DNA of 43,721 bases from Lachnospiraceae bacterium AC3007 (GCA_000621405.1 JHYK01000024.1:1-43721), one strand, 5' to 3'. Numbered from the stretch's first letter, positions 1 to 8,268 are shown. The notes: generated by a model from the sequence alone, not told the origin. Made by a program: numbers and translations.

Positions 1-580
1 TAGCAAATAGTATCAAGGATTGCCTCAAGGTTTTCCCTGGCTTCATTCAGCAGGTTGATGTCCTGTGGATAGGATATCTGCTGTGGTGCGCAGGTGGCAT
101 CAAGGATAAGCGTTCCCTGATTTTCATCCGGATCAGATGGTCTGTCATCTCCTCCGGTTCCGTCCCCGTTATGGTCATCAGGATGGTTATATTCAGCTAT
201 CATCTCATTGATCTCTGCAAGTACATCATCGGTTAGCCTTTTACGGAACTCTACCAGAAGGGATGGTACAAAAGGAGCATCTTCCTGATATCCCGGAAGT
301 CCTATGAAAAACTGGTAATACGGGTTCTCCTTGATCTGTTCAATTAGTTCCCTGTCAGAGTATCCGTATTGCTTTTGTATCAATAAAACACCAAGTGCTG
401 TCTGCAGCGGCTTGGCCGGCATCCCGGTATTGCTTGGAAACAGTGAAGCATAACGTTGTTCAATGTCATACCACGGAATGGCTTCCGACTTTTTTACCCA
501 ACGGTTTTCTGCATTTTCAGTCCTATGGGCTGATTAAAATCCGATAATGAAAACTGATGATTTCGATTAAACTTATACAT
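1..580 (-). pseudogene. IS1182-like transposase, 5' part, frameshifted and cut by window edge
   Basis: Read on the minus strand from an ATG at 578-580, the first frame gives 28 residues (MYKFNRNHQF...) and stops at 494-496. The reading then continues one frame over as NAENRWVKK, WYDIEQRYASLFPSNTG, LLIQKQYGYSDRELI and so on to the window edge. This is the DUF772-type N-terminal region of IS1182/IS5-group transposases, which continues into a DDE catalytic domain that lies outside the window. The frame break falls at about 517-527, where a single AATG is present; a tandem AATGAATG there would restore one frame, so loss of one 4-bp repeat unit is a simple explanation (inference). As it stands the gene cannot make a complete transposase from this start. 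Confidence 0.75.
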
Positions 581-835
581 GATACTCTCCGAGGTGCAAG
601 GTTTTTCTTGAAAAATGAGTATTTCTATGCATCTCTATTATACCAGATATGGCCGAGGATATCAGTATTTTCAAGGCTTTCGAGCATTTTTTAATTGTTA
701 TAAGCAGACACTAAATAAAAGGAACAGTTCCGGTACAGTATGAAGATGCACAAAAATAAGACCGTATGGTTATGTTCCATAATCGGTCTTATTTGGTGAT
801 ATCAGATTTTAGGATCTTTGTTTTGTCAGATTATC

Positions 836-1762
836 TTATATTTGTGCGGCAAGTGCCTGTACTTCCTTTAAGGGCATGCTTAAACAATCCGCAACATTAT
901 CTATCGAGACCCCTGTTTTTAAGAATTTTATCGCGCTCTCCTGTTTTTCTTTCTTTGCCTCTTTCTTTGCTTCAGCCACTGCCTCAGCTACCGCTTTTTC
1001 TTCTCTTTCAAGATAATATCTTCCCAATTTGGTCATATCGATCCTCCTTATCACACGTTCCACATCCGCTTCTGTTATGATCTTATCTGCGAATACGAAT
1101 ATCCCGCTTAATGCCATATGTTGTATCTTTTCATCGCCTATTTTCTCTGCGATATCTATGGCTTCTGTTACTGCTGTCTGCTGCGCTTCCCTCCCCTTGT
1201 AGGTTAGGGAGTATATCACGAGCTTCATCACATCCTCTTCTGTAAAGGCTGTCCCGTGATTTACCTTCTCTGTCAGGCTTCTCCTTATGCCCTCTGAATC
1301 CACTCCCGTAAGAAATGCTTCCTCGATATCCATCTTAAAGGCTCCCAGATCCAATACCGGATCTGTACTGCCCGGAAGCACATCCGCCGTGTAGATCACT
1401 ATGAGTCTGATTCTTTTGTAACAGCCATATTCAGTATACAGTCTTTTGGATACCCGCGCAATGTAGCCAAGATACTTGACCTTGTTTGTCTCTGAGTAGC
1501 TGCTTTCATAATCTATGATCGCATATGCCCCGTCCTCCATCAGAAAGAGATTATCAAGTCTTAATTCATTTGCCTCTATTGCAGGCAGATTTGTAGGTTT
1601 CACATCCCTTATCAGCGGATTCCTTATTCCATACACCGACAGGGATTTACCTTTTAGGCTCTCTCCGAAGATCTTCGATATGATGTCCTTATTCTGATAA
1701 GTGGTTTCTGTTCCATCCCTCGATCTTCTTTTCTTTTTTACTGTCTGTTTCCTTGCTCCCAT
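836..1762 (-). CDS. Rpn-family PD-(D/E)XK nuclease-like protein (recombination-promoting nuclease / YhgA-like)
   Basis: A 308-residue protein of the group annotated as Rpn or transposase (YhgA-like) PD-(D/E)XK nucleases. Known members are DNA endonucleases that promote recombination and are spread by horizontal transfer. The sequence shows a basic N-terminus (residues 1-20), a likely nuclease core with Asp70 followed by the segment IIDYES at 82-87, a charged coiled-coil stretch rich in Ala, Glu and Lys at about 255-280, and a C-terminal small helical motif (FLKTGVSIDNVADCLSMPLK) that is typical of Firmicute members. The lysine or glutamine often seen after the catalytic glutamate is replaced by serine, so activity is uncertain. 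The gene is monocistronic and lies in a mobile-element-rich region between a broken transposase and a duplicated membrane gene. Confidence 0.7.
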   Translation of the reverse strand: MGARKQTVKKKRRSRDGTETTYQNKDIISKIFGESLKGKSLSVYGIRNPLIRDVKPTNLPAIEANELRLDNLFLMEDGAYAIIDYESSYSETNKVKYLGYIARVSKRLYTEYGCYKRIRLIVIYTADVLPGSTDPVLDLGAFKMDIEEAFLTGVDSEGIRRSLTEKVNHGTAFTEEDVMKLVIYSLTYKGREAQQTAVTEAIDIAEKIGDEKIQHMALSGIFVFADKIITEADVERVIRRIDMTKLGRYYLEREEKAVAEAVAEAKKEAKKEKQESAIKFLKTGVSIDNVADCLSMPLKEVQALAAQI

Positions 1763-2371
1763 AGGCTTTCCTCCTTTGTGATCGTTTTCAGACAGTCACA
1801 CCAGAGGATGAGAAATCGGATGTAATAAATAGAGTACAGGGATTATATATGTTAATCTCGTTTTTGCCATTAATCTGATATCTGCTGTTTGGAATGCTGC
1901 GCTTTGAACCTTTTGCGCCGGACGATAAGTCCATGACATCCTTCAGGTGATCTCTGTCTGATACATCTGTGTTTTTCAGATGCTTTTATGTGATGACAGA
2001 TACTATATCAGATTAATCCACTGATGTAAAGGCAAAAAAGAATCAGGCTGCTTCTATATTGCACTGCTCTGCAGCTTGCAGACATTGGAATCCAGTAGCA
2101 TTAATATATGTCGACTAGAATCAGTCCTTATACAGTTTTTGATCTTTGGTCATATAATGTTACCCCATCCTTCATAATCTGTGTCCATAGTGGCGATTAT
2201 TTTATTCTCTTGATATCTCTTTTTCCTCCACATGCCAATAAATTAAATTCCTGTGGAAAACTATCAAAAAGACTAGAGAGACGGTTCTTTTGTATTATTT
2301 CTTCTTTACATCCATCACATAGATATGATACTCTTCTTGTCGCTGTTGTTTGTTTTATGGTTTTTGGTTTT
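1763..2371. other. Intergenic region, no convincing gene
   Basis: About 600 bases without a supported gene. A small stem (CATCTG at 1964-1969 with CAGATG at 1977-1982) is visible. At 2276-2291 there is a single degenerate copy of the dispersed core (AGAGACGGTTCTTTT), and homology to the duplicate at 12037 begins immediately after it, at 2296. An open frame extends upstream of the GT87 gene to 2108, but its sequence has no family resemblance and the duplicate does not share it, so I treat it as non-coding. Confidence 0.5.
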
Positions 2372-2610
2372 ATGAAGAAATACGCTTATATTTACTTAAT
2401 CTCTACTTTGATCTGTCTTGTTGTTCTTATCGGGCATTTTGTCGCAAGCCACGGCGAGTACGGTAAGTACTTCTTCTGGAGGGACGAAGCCGATACAGGT
2501 ATGGACTTTGTGAACTGTCTTGCTGAGGCAGTTGGTAGAGATCCATACTCAGGATACGGATCATCTTATCCTTCTGTGGCAAGCGCCTACTTTTATGCTC
2601 TGCAGAGTGT
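2296..2610 (+). repeat. Repeat block Y, intact copy (5' part of GT87-like gene)
   Basis: About 315 bp that reappear at 12037-12350 with only scattered substitutions and one single-base length difference just upstream of the start codon. The block covers the upstream leader and the first 80 or so codons of the membrane glycosyltransferase-like gene. In this copy the gene continues; in the other copy it is joined directly to DNA equivalent to 3616 onwards. Confidence 0.85.
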
Positions 2611-3691
2611 GCTTCCTGAAGAGGTTACATCTACTATTCCGGGGACTCATGATGATGTAGTCGGTCTCCGAAGGACTCCCCTGGACTTAAGAACTCATCA
2701 GTCTGTATTGATGCTGCTGATACTACACTCGGTACTCTCAGCGATGATCATCTTCTGTGCGGTTATATATAAGTTCCGGCACTATGGCACCCTTCCTGCT
2801 ATGGCGCTGGGAGCTACTGCCATATCTTCCTACGGATGTATCTCTGCCCTGGAGAGGGGTAATATCATCCTTCTGTCCTCCGGGCTGCTTATGATCTTTC
2901 TTTTCGGATATAATTCGCCTGACAGAAGGATCCGGATCCTGTCTTATCTTTGTCTTGTGCTTGCTTCCTGTATTAAGATGTATCCCGCGCTCTTTGCTCT
3001 GATGCTCTTTGACGGGAAAAGGTCACGGAAGAGTCTCGCTATTACCTTATCCTGCATGTTTCTCACAGGAAGTGGGCTGACTGTTGCTGCATTCCAATTA
3101 TTCAGAGGGTTCAAGGATATCCCTGTGTTTGTGAGTAATCTATTAAGTTTTAACGGAGGATCCGGTGATGACATCATCTACAGATACGGGATGCGTGGTA
3201 TAGTGGAGCACTTTATCACCGAACTGTTCAAAAGGACGGATATATTGCTCCTCCACAAGGACACTATAGGATCTGTAATGCTTTTTGTGGCTGTGCTCGG
3301 TCTTGGCTTTTCCCTGTATATGCACTTAAGACGCCATGACGATCCCTATATGGCGGCATTTGATATAGTTCTTATAGCTGTTCTGGTACAGACACAGAGT
3401 TCGGACTATACACTTACTCTTTTTATCCCGGTATTGCTGATGCTTATATATGCAGATCCATCTATCGATGTAATAAGCATAGGATATCTTGCATTACTGA
3501 TGGTCTTTGTGCTGCCGTACTATACGAGGCCACTATCTGATCCTTATGGCCTTACTGTTCACCATGCGGATATAGTACAGCTGGCTCTGCTGTCATCAGT
3601 AGGGTTTGAGATCATAGTGTTCAATCACGGGGATGGTTCTTTGATTGATTTTTCAAGTCAAGACGGTTCAATCACGGGGACAGTTCTCTGA
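2372..3691 (+). CDS. GT87-like (DUF2029-type) polytopic membrane glycosyltransferase
   Basis: A 439-residue integral membrane protein with about ten hydrophobic segments. The N-terminal motif (FFWRDEADTGMDFVNCL, then YPSVASAYFYALQ) matches the region around the acidic catalytic position in GT87-type polyprenyl-sugar-dependent transferases, so a role in transferring sugars to a surface glycan is likely; the substrate is unknown. I start it at 2372 because similarity begins with the first hydrophobic segment; an in-frame ATG at 2357 is an alternative, and neither has a good ribosome binding site. The last 20 or so residues, after IIVFNHGDG, are encoded by two copies of the GGGACGGTTCT element, and the stop codon lies in the right arm of the second, so the native C-terminus has probably been replaced. 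A shortened duplicate lies at 12091. Confidence 0.65.
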   Translation: MKKYAYIYLISTLICLVVLIGHFVASHGEYGKYFFWRDEADTGMDFVNCLAEAVGRDPYSGYGSSYPSVASAYFYALQSVLPEEVTSTIPGTHDDVVGLRRTPLDLRTHQSVLMLLILHSVLSAMIIFCAVIYKFRHYGTLPAMALGATAISSYGCISALERGNIILLSSGLLMIFLFGYNSPDRRIRILSYLCLVLASCIKMYPALFALMLFDGKRSRKSLAITLSCMFLTGSGLTVAAFQLFRGFKDIPVFVSNLLSFNGGSGDDIIYRYGMRGIVEHFITELFKRTDILLLHKDTIGSVMLFVAVLGLGFSLYMHLRRHDDPYMAAFDIVLIAVLVQTQSSDYTLTLFIPVLLMLIYADPSIDVISIGYLALLMVFVLPYYTRPLSDPYGLTVHHADIVQLALLSSVGFEIIVFNHGDGSLIDFSSQDGSITGTVL

Positions 3692-3697
3692 TTGAAC
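3621..3697. repeat. Two tandem GGGACGGTTCT-type palindromic elements
   Basis: The first element has arms TCAATCA (3621-3627) and TGATTGA (3642-3648) around a core reading GGGGATGGTTCT. The second has 9-bp arms GTTCAATCA (3666-3674) and TGATTGAAC (3689-3697) around CGGGGACAGTTCTC. Both are inside the 3' end of the GT87-like gene and supply its last codons and stop. The same pair occurs at 12350-12427, and the second element occurs inverted at 13206-13237. Confidence 0.85.
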
Positions 3698-3959
3698 TAA
3701 TAGACAGGCTTCGCCACCGGGCGTCTTTGACCTCCGTAAAACAGGCTTCGATCTGACTGCCCGACAGGGTTCAGGGCGCCCCCGGCGTCCACTGAAATGT
3801 AGGGCATTTTAACCCTACTATTTTACCATAATATGGGGTGTTGGGCAAAAGACAGAGGGACGGTTCTTTTTCTTTAATACCCAGGCTAATATACGTCCGC
3901 TCTCGAACTTTATGTCAACCGATAGTCCTCGACTATCGATTAATATCCTTGCTCTGCTT
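3666..3959. repeat. Repeat block Z, copy A
   Basis: A 294-bp non-coding block that reappears at 13206-13499 with a constant offset of 9540 and no gaps. Outside the inverted 32-bp element at its left edge I count about seven mismatches in 270 positions. The first two thirds also occur at 12396-12563. Internal structure: an inverted pair GTAGGG/CCCTAC (3799-3818), a hairpin CGATAGT/ACTATCG (3920-3938), a direct repeat of ACAGGCTTCG (3703 and 3741) and another GGGACGGTTCT core (3857-3868). Similarity to copy C ends sharply at GCTCTGCTT, just upstream of the ISL3 gene region. Confidence 0.85.
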
Positions 3960-4028
3960 CCTCATTTTCCAGAAATTTTGGGTATCGAGATTTAGGTGTG
4001 GTATTGCCCGACTTAAGCTTTTATTGTA

Positions 4029-4058
4029 TTGGGATTTGTTATTGGTATATGTTATAAT
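4029..4058 (+). promoter_or_regulatory. Promoter of the ISL3 transposase
   Basis: TTGGGA at 4029-4034 and TATAAT at 4053-4058 are separated by 18 bases. The transposase start codon follows 21 bases downstream, with a purine-rich ribosome binding site (GAGAGGA) in between. Confidence 0.6.
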
Positions 4059-4079
4059 CTCTCTTCGAGAGAGGATATT

Positions 4080-5522
4080 ATGTACGATATTGGTATTCCG
4101 GAAATTAAGTGCACAAACCGCCTGGAGGACACTCAGGGTAGGAGCATCAGGTATGATGCCGAAGCCATATCTCGCCCAACCGTCTGTCCTAATACGGACA
4201 TAGAGCACGATACCCCCCGGTTTCATGTACACTCCTTTAAGAATAATCTGCTCCGTGATACTCGCTCTGAAGGGAAATTAGTATTTATAAATCTTAAAGT
4301 CCAGAGATACCGCTGCTCCGAGTGCGGAAAGATTGTTTCTGATACGTTCTCCTTTTACGATAAGCACGCACATATCACGAATAGACTCCGTGAGGAGTTC
4401 GTCAGGCGCTGCATACAGGGAGAGACCTTCAGCTATATAGCACGCGACTACGGAGTAGACCATAAAACCGTGTCGGCCGCATTTAAAGCATATACAGCCA
4501 CCCATAACAAGGAACTGACATATTCATATACCCCCGAAGTCCTTGGTATTGACGAGGCTCATATCGACGACCATTACCGCCTTGTGCTGACTGACGTAAA
4601 GCAACAGAGGCTTCTGGATATCAAGAAAGATAATAAGATGTCCACTGTAAAAACATATCTCCAAACGCTCGATAAGAGTACCTGCAAATGTGTCACTATG
4701 GACTTTGCTCCGACTTATGCCAAATGCGTCAGGACTGCGCTACCTGATGCTCTTATAGTTATTGATAAGTTCCATGTCGTTCAGGAGATTAACCGATGCC
4801 TTGATAACGTCCGCAAGGATCTTCAAAACCTTTACAGGAAGCAGGGAATCAACATACGTCGTTTTAAGAGGTCGAAGCGCCTCTTTATGACGAACTGGGA
4901 GGATCTCAGCGATAGGGGTGCCGAAGCCTTAAGCGGATGGTTCAACGAGTTCCCGGAGTTTTACGAAGCATACATGTGCAAGGAAACCTTCAGGGATATA
5001 TACCTTACAGCCAATACCTACGAGCAGGCCTCAGAGATGTTCGATCTATGGCTCGATGCTATTCCCGATTTTGAGCGGTTCTTCCCTATGAAAAAGACAA
5101 TGACACAGCGTAAGGCCCATATCCTCAATTACTGGCATTTCCAATGGGCTAACGCCTATACAGAATCCGTCAACAACCTCATTAAGGGCATTGAAAAAGC
5201 CGGGAGGGGCTATAAGTATGATACTCTCCGGGAAAGATGCCTTCTTGAGATTAACAGACCTAAACCGGAAAAATTCAATCCGCGGACTGCCGAATATGTG
5301 CCTCCAGAGGTTTTATCAAGTGAAAGCGATAGTATTGACTGCAGAAAAGTCTTGTACAATGCAGTTTTAGAAGACACGAAACCGTCCACGGAACCACCAT
5401 TGAAAGACTATGTAGTCATATATCTTGAAATGAACTCCTCTGAAAAAAGACAGACGGCCTTTATCAGCCGCATGAAAGAATATTACGACAGGCTACGGGC
5501 ATTAGAGCAACGTTCTACGTGA
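4080..5522 (+). CDS. ISL3-family transposase
   Basis: A 480-residue DDE transposase of the ISL3 family, which moves DNA by cut-and-paste. The sequence shows an N-terminal zinc-finger motif (YRCSECGK), a helix-turn-helix stretch (FSYIARDYGVDHKTVSAAF), and catalytic residues in the contexts LGIDEAH (about Asp158), VIDKFHVVQ (about Asp229) and YTESVNNLIK (about Glu362). Length and motif spacing fit an intact family member. I chose the ATG at 4080 because GAGAGGA lies 5 bases upstream and a -10 box ends at 4058; a longer reading from 4029 would overlap that promoter. I could not identify the terminal inverted repeats. The 3' end runs 40 bases into the convergent small gene at 5483, so the insertion may have truncated that gene. 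Confidence 0.9.
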   Translation: MYDIGIPEIKCTNRLEDTQGRSIRYDAEAISRPTVCPNTDIEHDTPRFHVHSFKNNLLRDTRSEGKLVFINLKVQRYRCSECGKIVSDTFSFYDKHAHITNRLREEFVRRCIQGETFSYIARDYGVDHKTVSAAFKAYTATHNKELTYSYTPEVLGIDEAHIDDHYRLVLTDVKQQRLLDIKKDNKMSTVKTYLQTLDKSTCKCVTMDFAPTYAKCVRTALPDALIVIDKFHVVQEINRCLDNVRKDLQNLYRKQGINIRRFKRSKRLFMTNWEDLSDRGAEALSGWFNEFPEFYEAYMCKETFRDIYLTANTYEQASEMFDLWLDAIPDFERFFPMKKTMTQRKAHILNYWHFQWANAYTESVNNLIKGIEKAGRGYKYDTLRERCLLEINRPKPEKFNPRTAEYVPPEVLSSESDSIDCRKVLYNAVLEDTKPSTEPPLKDYVVIYLEMNSSEKRQTAFISRMKEYYDRLRALEQRST

Positions 5523-5656
5523 TGTTTTGCCATAGCAACCGCAAGCCTGTTTAACGGGGTGTCCTGCTGTTCTAAATGTTTCACGGTCATGTCGCGTAGC
5601 TTGAACATAGTTTTGAGTCTATTGTTATATAATCTTAATTGGATTTTGTAGTCCAT
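5483..5656 (-). CDS. 57-residue partner of the PBECR4-like gene
   Basis: A small basic helical protein beginning MDYKIQLRLYNN. The start is well supported: AAGGAGG lies 8 bases upstream, inside the last codons of the preceding gene, and only one base separates the two genes, so they are translationally linked. It resembles no family I recognise. Position directly behind a putative toxin-like protein suggests an antitoxin or immunity role, but the more usual order is antitoxin first. The C-terminal 13 residues are read from DNA antisense to the 3' end of the ISL3 transposase gene, so the original C-terminus may have been lost when the element inserted. Confidence 0.5.
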   Translation of the reverse strand: MDYKIQLRLYNNRLKTMFKLRDMTVKHLEQQDTPLNRLAVAMAKHHVERCSNARSLS

Positions 5657-5657
5657 G

Positions 5658-6308
5658 CTATCTATCCTCCTTGCTCGACGACATGATGAAATCATCTGAA
5701 TATGTGATAGTTTCTATCGTTTCTTGTGTAGATATATCTGATATTATGAGTCTCGTAACTATTTTTTCAGATGTACCATCAATATATTTTTGTTTGTTAA
5801 TCTCCTTTCCAACTAATATAGTAAGGGGAACATAGCGTCCATTCTCATATCTCATTCCAATGTTAAATCCCTTGGTGTCAATCTCCCGATAAAGAATGTA
5901 GTCCATATATACTTCTACAGTGTTAACAACCTTTCCGTTTGGACAATGAAAAACACGCCCGCACCGGAGTGTGTTATATATACATGAAAACAATCTTATA
6001 CGGGGTTTATACTGTTTAAATCTTTGGCGCATGGCTCTTGTTTGTTTCAAATCCTCAAGAGTCAATCCTGTGTCTATCGTACTAAAGAATTCGTCTCGAC
6101 TTACACTACCGTCTATGTGATGGATTGCCAATAGATGGCGGATTCCATATTCCTCAAAAGTAACTATAATATCGGTGTCATCTGTAAAGTAGTAATGAAA
6201 CTGACGTTTTAATAAAACGCTTCGGCTAAAATCTGCATATAATTGCAATGAAATGTCATTTATATCTATGAAGGAATCACAAGTAAGAAGATCTGTTGTG
6301 GTTAGCAT
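5658..6308 (-). CDS. PBECR4-like domain protein, putative toxin nuclease
   Basis: A 216-residue soluble protein. The pattern IRHLLAIHHID (about residues 55-65), a basic helical stretch MRQRFKQYKPRIRLF (about 93-107) and the C-terminal strands YMDYILYRE and GFNIGMRYENGRYVPLTIL resemble the PBECR4 domain, one of the phage-barnase-EndoU-colicin-RelE-like nuclease folds found in polymorphic-toxin and phage settings. I see no signal peptide. The ATG at 6306-6308 has GGATGAGG just upstream. The gene is followed after one base by the 57-residue gene, forming a two-gene operon. A strong hairpin (6323-6353) sits in its leader. The assignment rests on remembered pattern similarity only; an unrelated hypothetical protein is the alternative. 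Confidence 0.55.
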   Translation of the reverse strand: MLTTTDLLTCDSFIDINDISLQLYADFSRSVLLKRQFHYYFTDDTDIIVTFEEYGIRHLLAIHHIDGSVSRDEFFSTIDTGLTLEDLKQTRAMRQRFKQYKPRIRLFSCIYNTLRCGRVFHCPNGKVVNTVEVYMDYILYREIDTKGFNIGMRYENGRYVPLTILVGKEINKQKYIDGTSEKIVTRLIISDISTQETIETITYSDDFIMSSSKEDR

Positions 6309-6322
6309 TTCCTCATCCTACT

Positions 6323-6353
6323 AAATAATGCGCCCTAATCGGACGCATTATTT
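6323..6353. promoter_or_regulatory. Perfect 10-bp hairpin in the leader of the PBECR4-like gene
   Basis: AAATAATGCG (6323-6332) pairs perfectly with CGCATTATTT (6344-6353) across an 11-base loop. The loop's CCCTAAT can instead pair with ATTAGGG at 6361-6367, so two mutually exclusive foldings exist. It lies 15 bases upstream of the start codon and could be an operator or an RNA switch in the leader. Confidence 0.5.
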
Positions 6354-6367
6354 ATATACATATTAGG

Positions 6368-6668
6368 GCACGTCCAGAGTGTCTGGCATTTATAGAGTAT
6401 ATTTTATGTCCCCCCTTGGGGAAGCTGGGGTGCCCTCGTCCCCCTTTACTTCGTCTTTCGACAGGCTTCTCTCCTAAAATAACAATATCACGAGTCAGAT
6501 TGAATTCAACCACACTTATTTCCCATGGCATTCTGCCATCAGCATTGTAAACCCTGTAACCAACTTAAATCAAATCCTTCTCTCGAATATATAATACCAC
6601 ACTTTAGTACAAAATGAATGAATGCTTGTTAGTAATTTGCCACACCTATTTCCCGATACCCTTTTTTC
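6368..6668. other. Intergenic region, nothing identified
   Basis: About 300 bases with scattered stops on both strands. I see no gene, RNA or clear repeat here. Confidence 0.4.
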
Positions 6669-6827
6669 TTAAATCGAATAGATTATCTCCTCTAATTCAA
6701 CATCCGAAATACCGGTATTTTTTTCTCTAGCTATGTCGTTAACCATTCTTCTGCTGATACTATTATCATTTTCAGCAGCCCATTCTACAATCTCATGAAT
6801 TCTATTCTGAATTAGTTCGTTTTGCAT
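6669..6827 (-). CDS. 52-residue hypothetical protein
   Basis: An ATG at 6825-6827 with AGGGGATTGAAG upstream opens a 52-codon frame (MQNELIQNRIHEIVEWAAEN...) that ends with TAA at 6669-6671. The product is acidic and strongly helical in pattern, with a repeating hydrophobic spacing and the C-terminus SDVELEEIIYSI. I do not recognise a family. Its composition and ribosome binding site support a real small gene, perhaps a regulator or an orphan antitoxin. It lies alone between the PBECR4-like operon and the Rieske gene, on the same strand as both. Confidence 0.5.
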   Translation of the reverse strand: MQNELIQNRIHEIVEWAAENDNSISRRMVNDIAREKNTGISDVELEEIIYSI

Positions 6828-6997
6828 TCTTCAATCCCCTATCAAATGATCATTTTATACAAGTGAATCCGCTTGGCTGGAATGTTGAGTAGCCTTGACT
6901 TCTGAGGCACTGTTTCTGTTATGATCCATGGCATCAGGATCGAGATCGGTGCTTCCGCTCCTATATGTGGCCTTTGAGACTGTAGTCGGCCCGATCC

Positions 6998-7960
6998 CTA
7001 TTGCTGCAGCTTATTTCGTCTGTTTCGATACTCTATGATAGGGAGGTCTGCTGCAACAAGGCTTTCATAGGTATATAGTTCAGACTTTTTCGGCTCCTGG
7101 GTCTCCACTATACGCTTATCCTGCCGTTCCACGATCTTATTGGCAACGCTACCGATCTTCGCTATCAGGCTGTCAATGCATTTGAACCCGGTTATTCTGT
7201 TATAGAATCTGAGGCATATGATCGCATGTTCCTCGTCCACCGGTACAAAATAAGCAAATATCATGATTTTATCCGTGACATGGTTAAGCCACATATTAGG
7301 GAATTTGAAAGTAAGGTTCGTAGACTTGATCACACTTTCATCAGCTGATTTAGGCTTCTGCCCGGTATCCACTTCATTATTGGCACTGGTCTGCAGTGTA
7401 TTATCATCAAGCCAGACTACCCGTGGACCATTGCACAGGGTCTTATTCCCGCGTCCTATCGTATTATGATGGACAAACGCAAGATGCGACACATCCAGCT
7501 GATTCTCTATAACACGCGAATACTGTACATTCCAGGTATCGTTTATCTGGTCATAGCTGTATCTTGGATCAATGATCACTTCAAAAAAGTCCGGTTCGTG
7601 ATCCGGTTCTCCCTCGCCGTACCAGACAAATATGATGTCTCCTGTTTCACGCACGGGATACCTTATGAGCTGAAATCTCGAAAAATCAAGTTCGGATGTC
7701 CGTCCTTCGGACGGAACATAGACACACTTTCCGGTTGAATCATACTCAAAACCATGAAACGGGCATTTGATATGATCATCACACACTACTCCCTTTGCAA
7801 GCGAAGCTTTCCTATGTGCGCAGCGGTTATCGAAACAACCTATCTCTCCGGTCGATGTTCTGAAAAACACAAGGTCTTTCCCGAAACGTCTAGCTCCCAA
7901 AACCTGCCCCGCCCTTATTTCTCCTGAAGAAAGAACCGCATACCACTGATTATTGATCAT
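6998..7960 (-). CDS. Rieske [2Fe-2S] non-heme iron oxygenase, alpha-subunit type
   Basis: A 320-residue protein of the aromatic-ring-hydroxylating oxygenase family. The N-terminal Rieske domain shows Cys47-x-His49 (NRCAHRK) and Cys66-x2-His69 (KCPFHGFEYD), which hold the 2Fe-2S cluster. The catalytic domain shows the mononuclear iron motif Asn153, Asp156, His159 and His164 (ENQLDVSHLAFVH). Such enzymes use O2 and electrons from a reductase to oxidise a substrate; neither a reductase nor a beta subunit is visible nearby. At 320 residues it is shorter than typical dioxygenase alpha subunits but matches stand-alone members. GGAG lies 8 bases before the ATG. The gene stands alone among mobile DNA, which suggests horizontal acquisition. 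An O2-dependent enzyme in a probable anaerobe is notable. Confidence 0.85.
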   Translation of the reverse strand: MINNQWYAVLSSGEIRAGQVLGARRFGKDLVFFRTSTGEIGCFDNRCAHRKASLAKGVVCDDHIKCPFHGFEYDSTGKCVYVPSEGRTSELDFSRFQLIRYPVRETGDIIFVWYGEGEPDHEPDFFEVIIDPRYSYDQINDTWNVQYSRVIENQLDVSHLAFVHHNTIGRGNKTLCNGPRVVWLDDNTLQTSANNEVDTGQKPKSADESVIKSTNLTFKFPNMWLNHVTDKIMIFAYFVPVDEEHAIICLRFYNRITGFKCIDSLIAKIGSVANKIVERQDKRIVETQEPKKSELYTYESLVAADLPIIEYRNRRNKLQQ

Positions 7961-8268
7961 ATAGAATCTCCTAAAGGCCTATGATCGTAGAAAGAAACTA
8001 TACCTCCCTTTCGGGATTCGTAAGTCTCTATCATCAGTACCTTATACCAGTTATGACTTCTTGCGACGTTGTCGCTCGAAGTCAGCAAGCAAGCCATTTT
8101 AATGCGACTTCGTCGGAGCTTGCTTGCTCCTGTATTTACGTTTTAACACGAAGCCCGCATAAATGCGTGCTTCTGAAGCATCATCGCGAAAATATATACT
8201 TTAATGAGATACCCCGAACACAGTTCGTGCGAATCGCGCGATAAAAGGAGGACTATCTCATGATAAAA
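7961..8268. repeat. Palindrome cluster between the Rieske gene and the IS3-family element
   Basis: No gene is supported. The stretch holds several stems: GACTTC..GCGAC / GTCGC..GAAGTC with loop GTT (8055-8083); an 11-bp pair AGCAAGCAAGC (8084-8094) and GCTTGCTTGCT (8118-8128) enclosing an inner CGAC/GTCG stem; GAAGC-CGCAT / ATGCG-GCTTC (8150-8173); GCTTC/GAAGC (8169-8179); and CGAAC/GTTCG (about 8216-8228). Short loops of two to three bases recur, as in the tRNA region at the right edge of the window. Confidence 0.65.

Noticed and set aside
3838-4203. A plus-strand open frame through block Z (similar one at 13378).
   Set aside because: The two copies diverge completely after the block ends, and the frame crosses a palindromic element and overlaps the ISL3 gene; it is repeat-derived.
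7981-8244. A plus-strand open frame of 87 codons beside the Rieske gene.
   Set aside because: It runs entirely through palindromes and its codons show no protein-like pattern.
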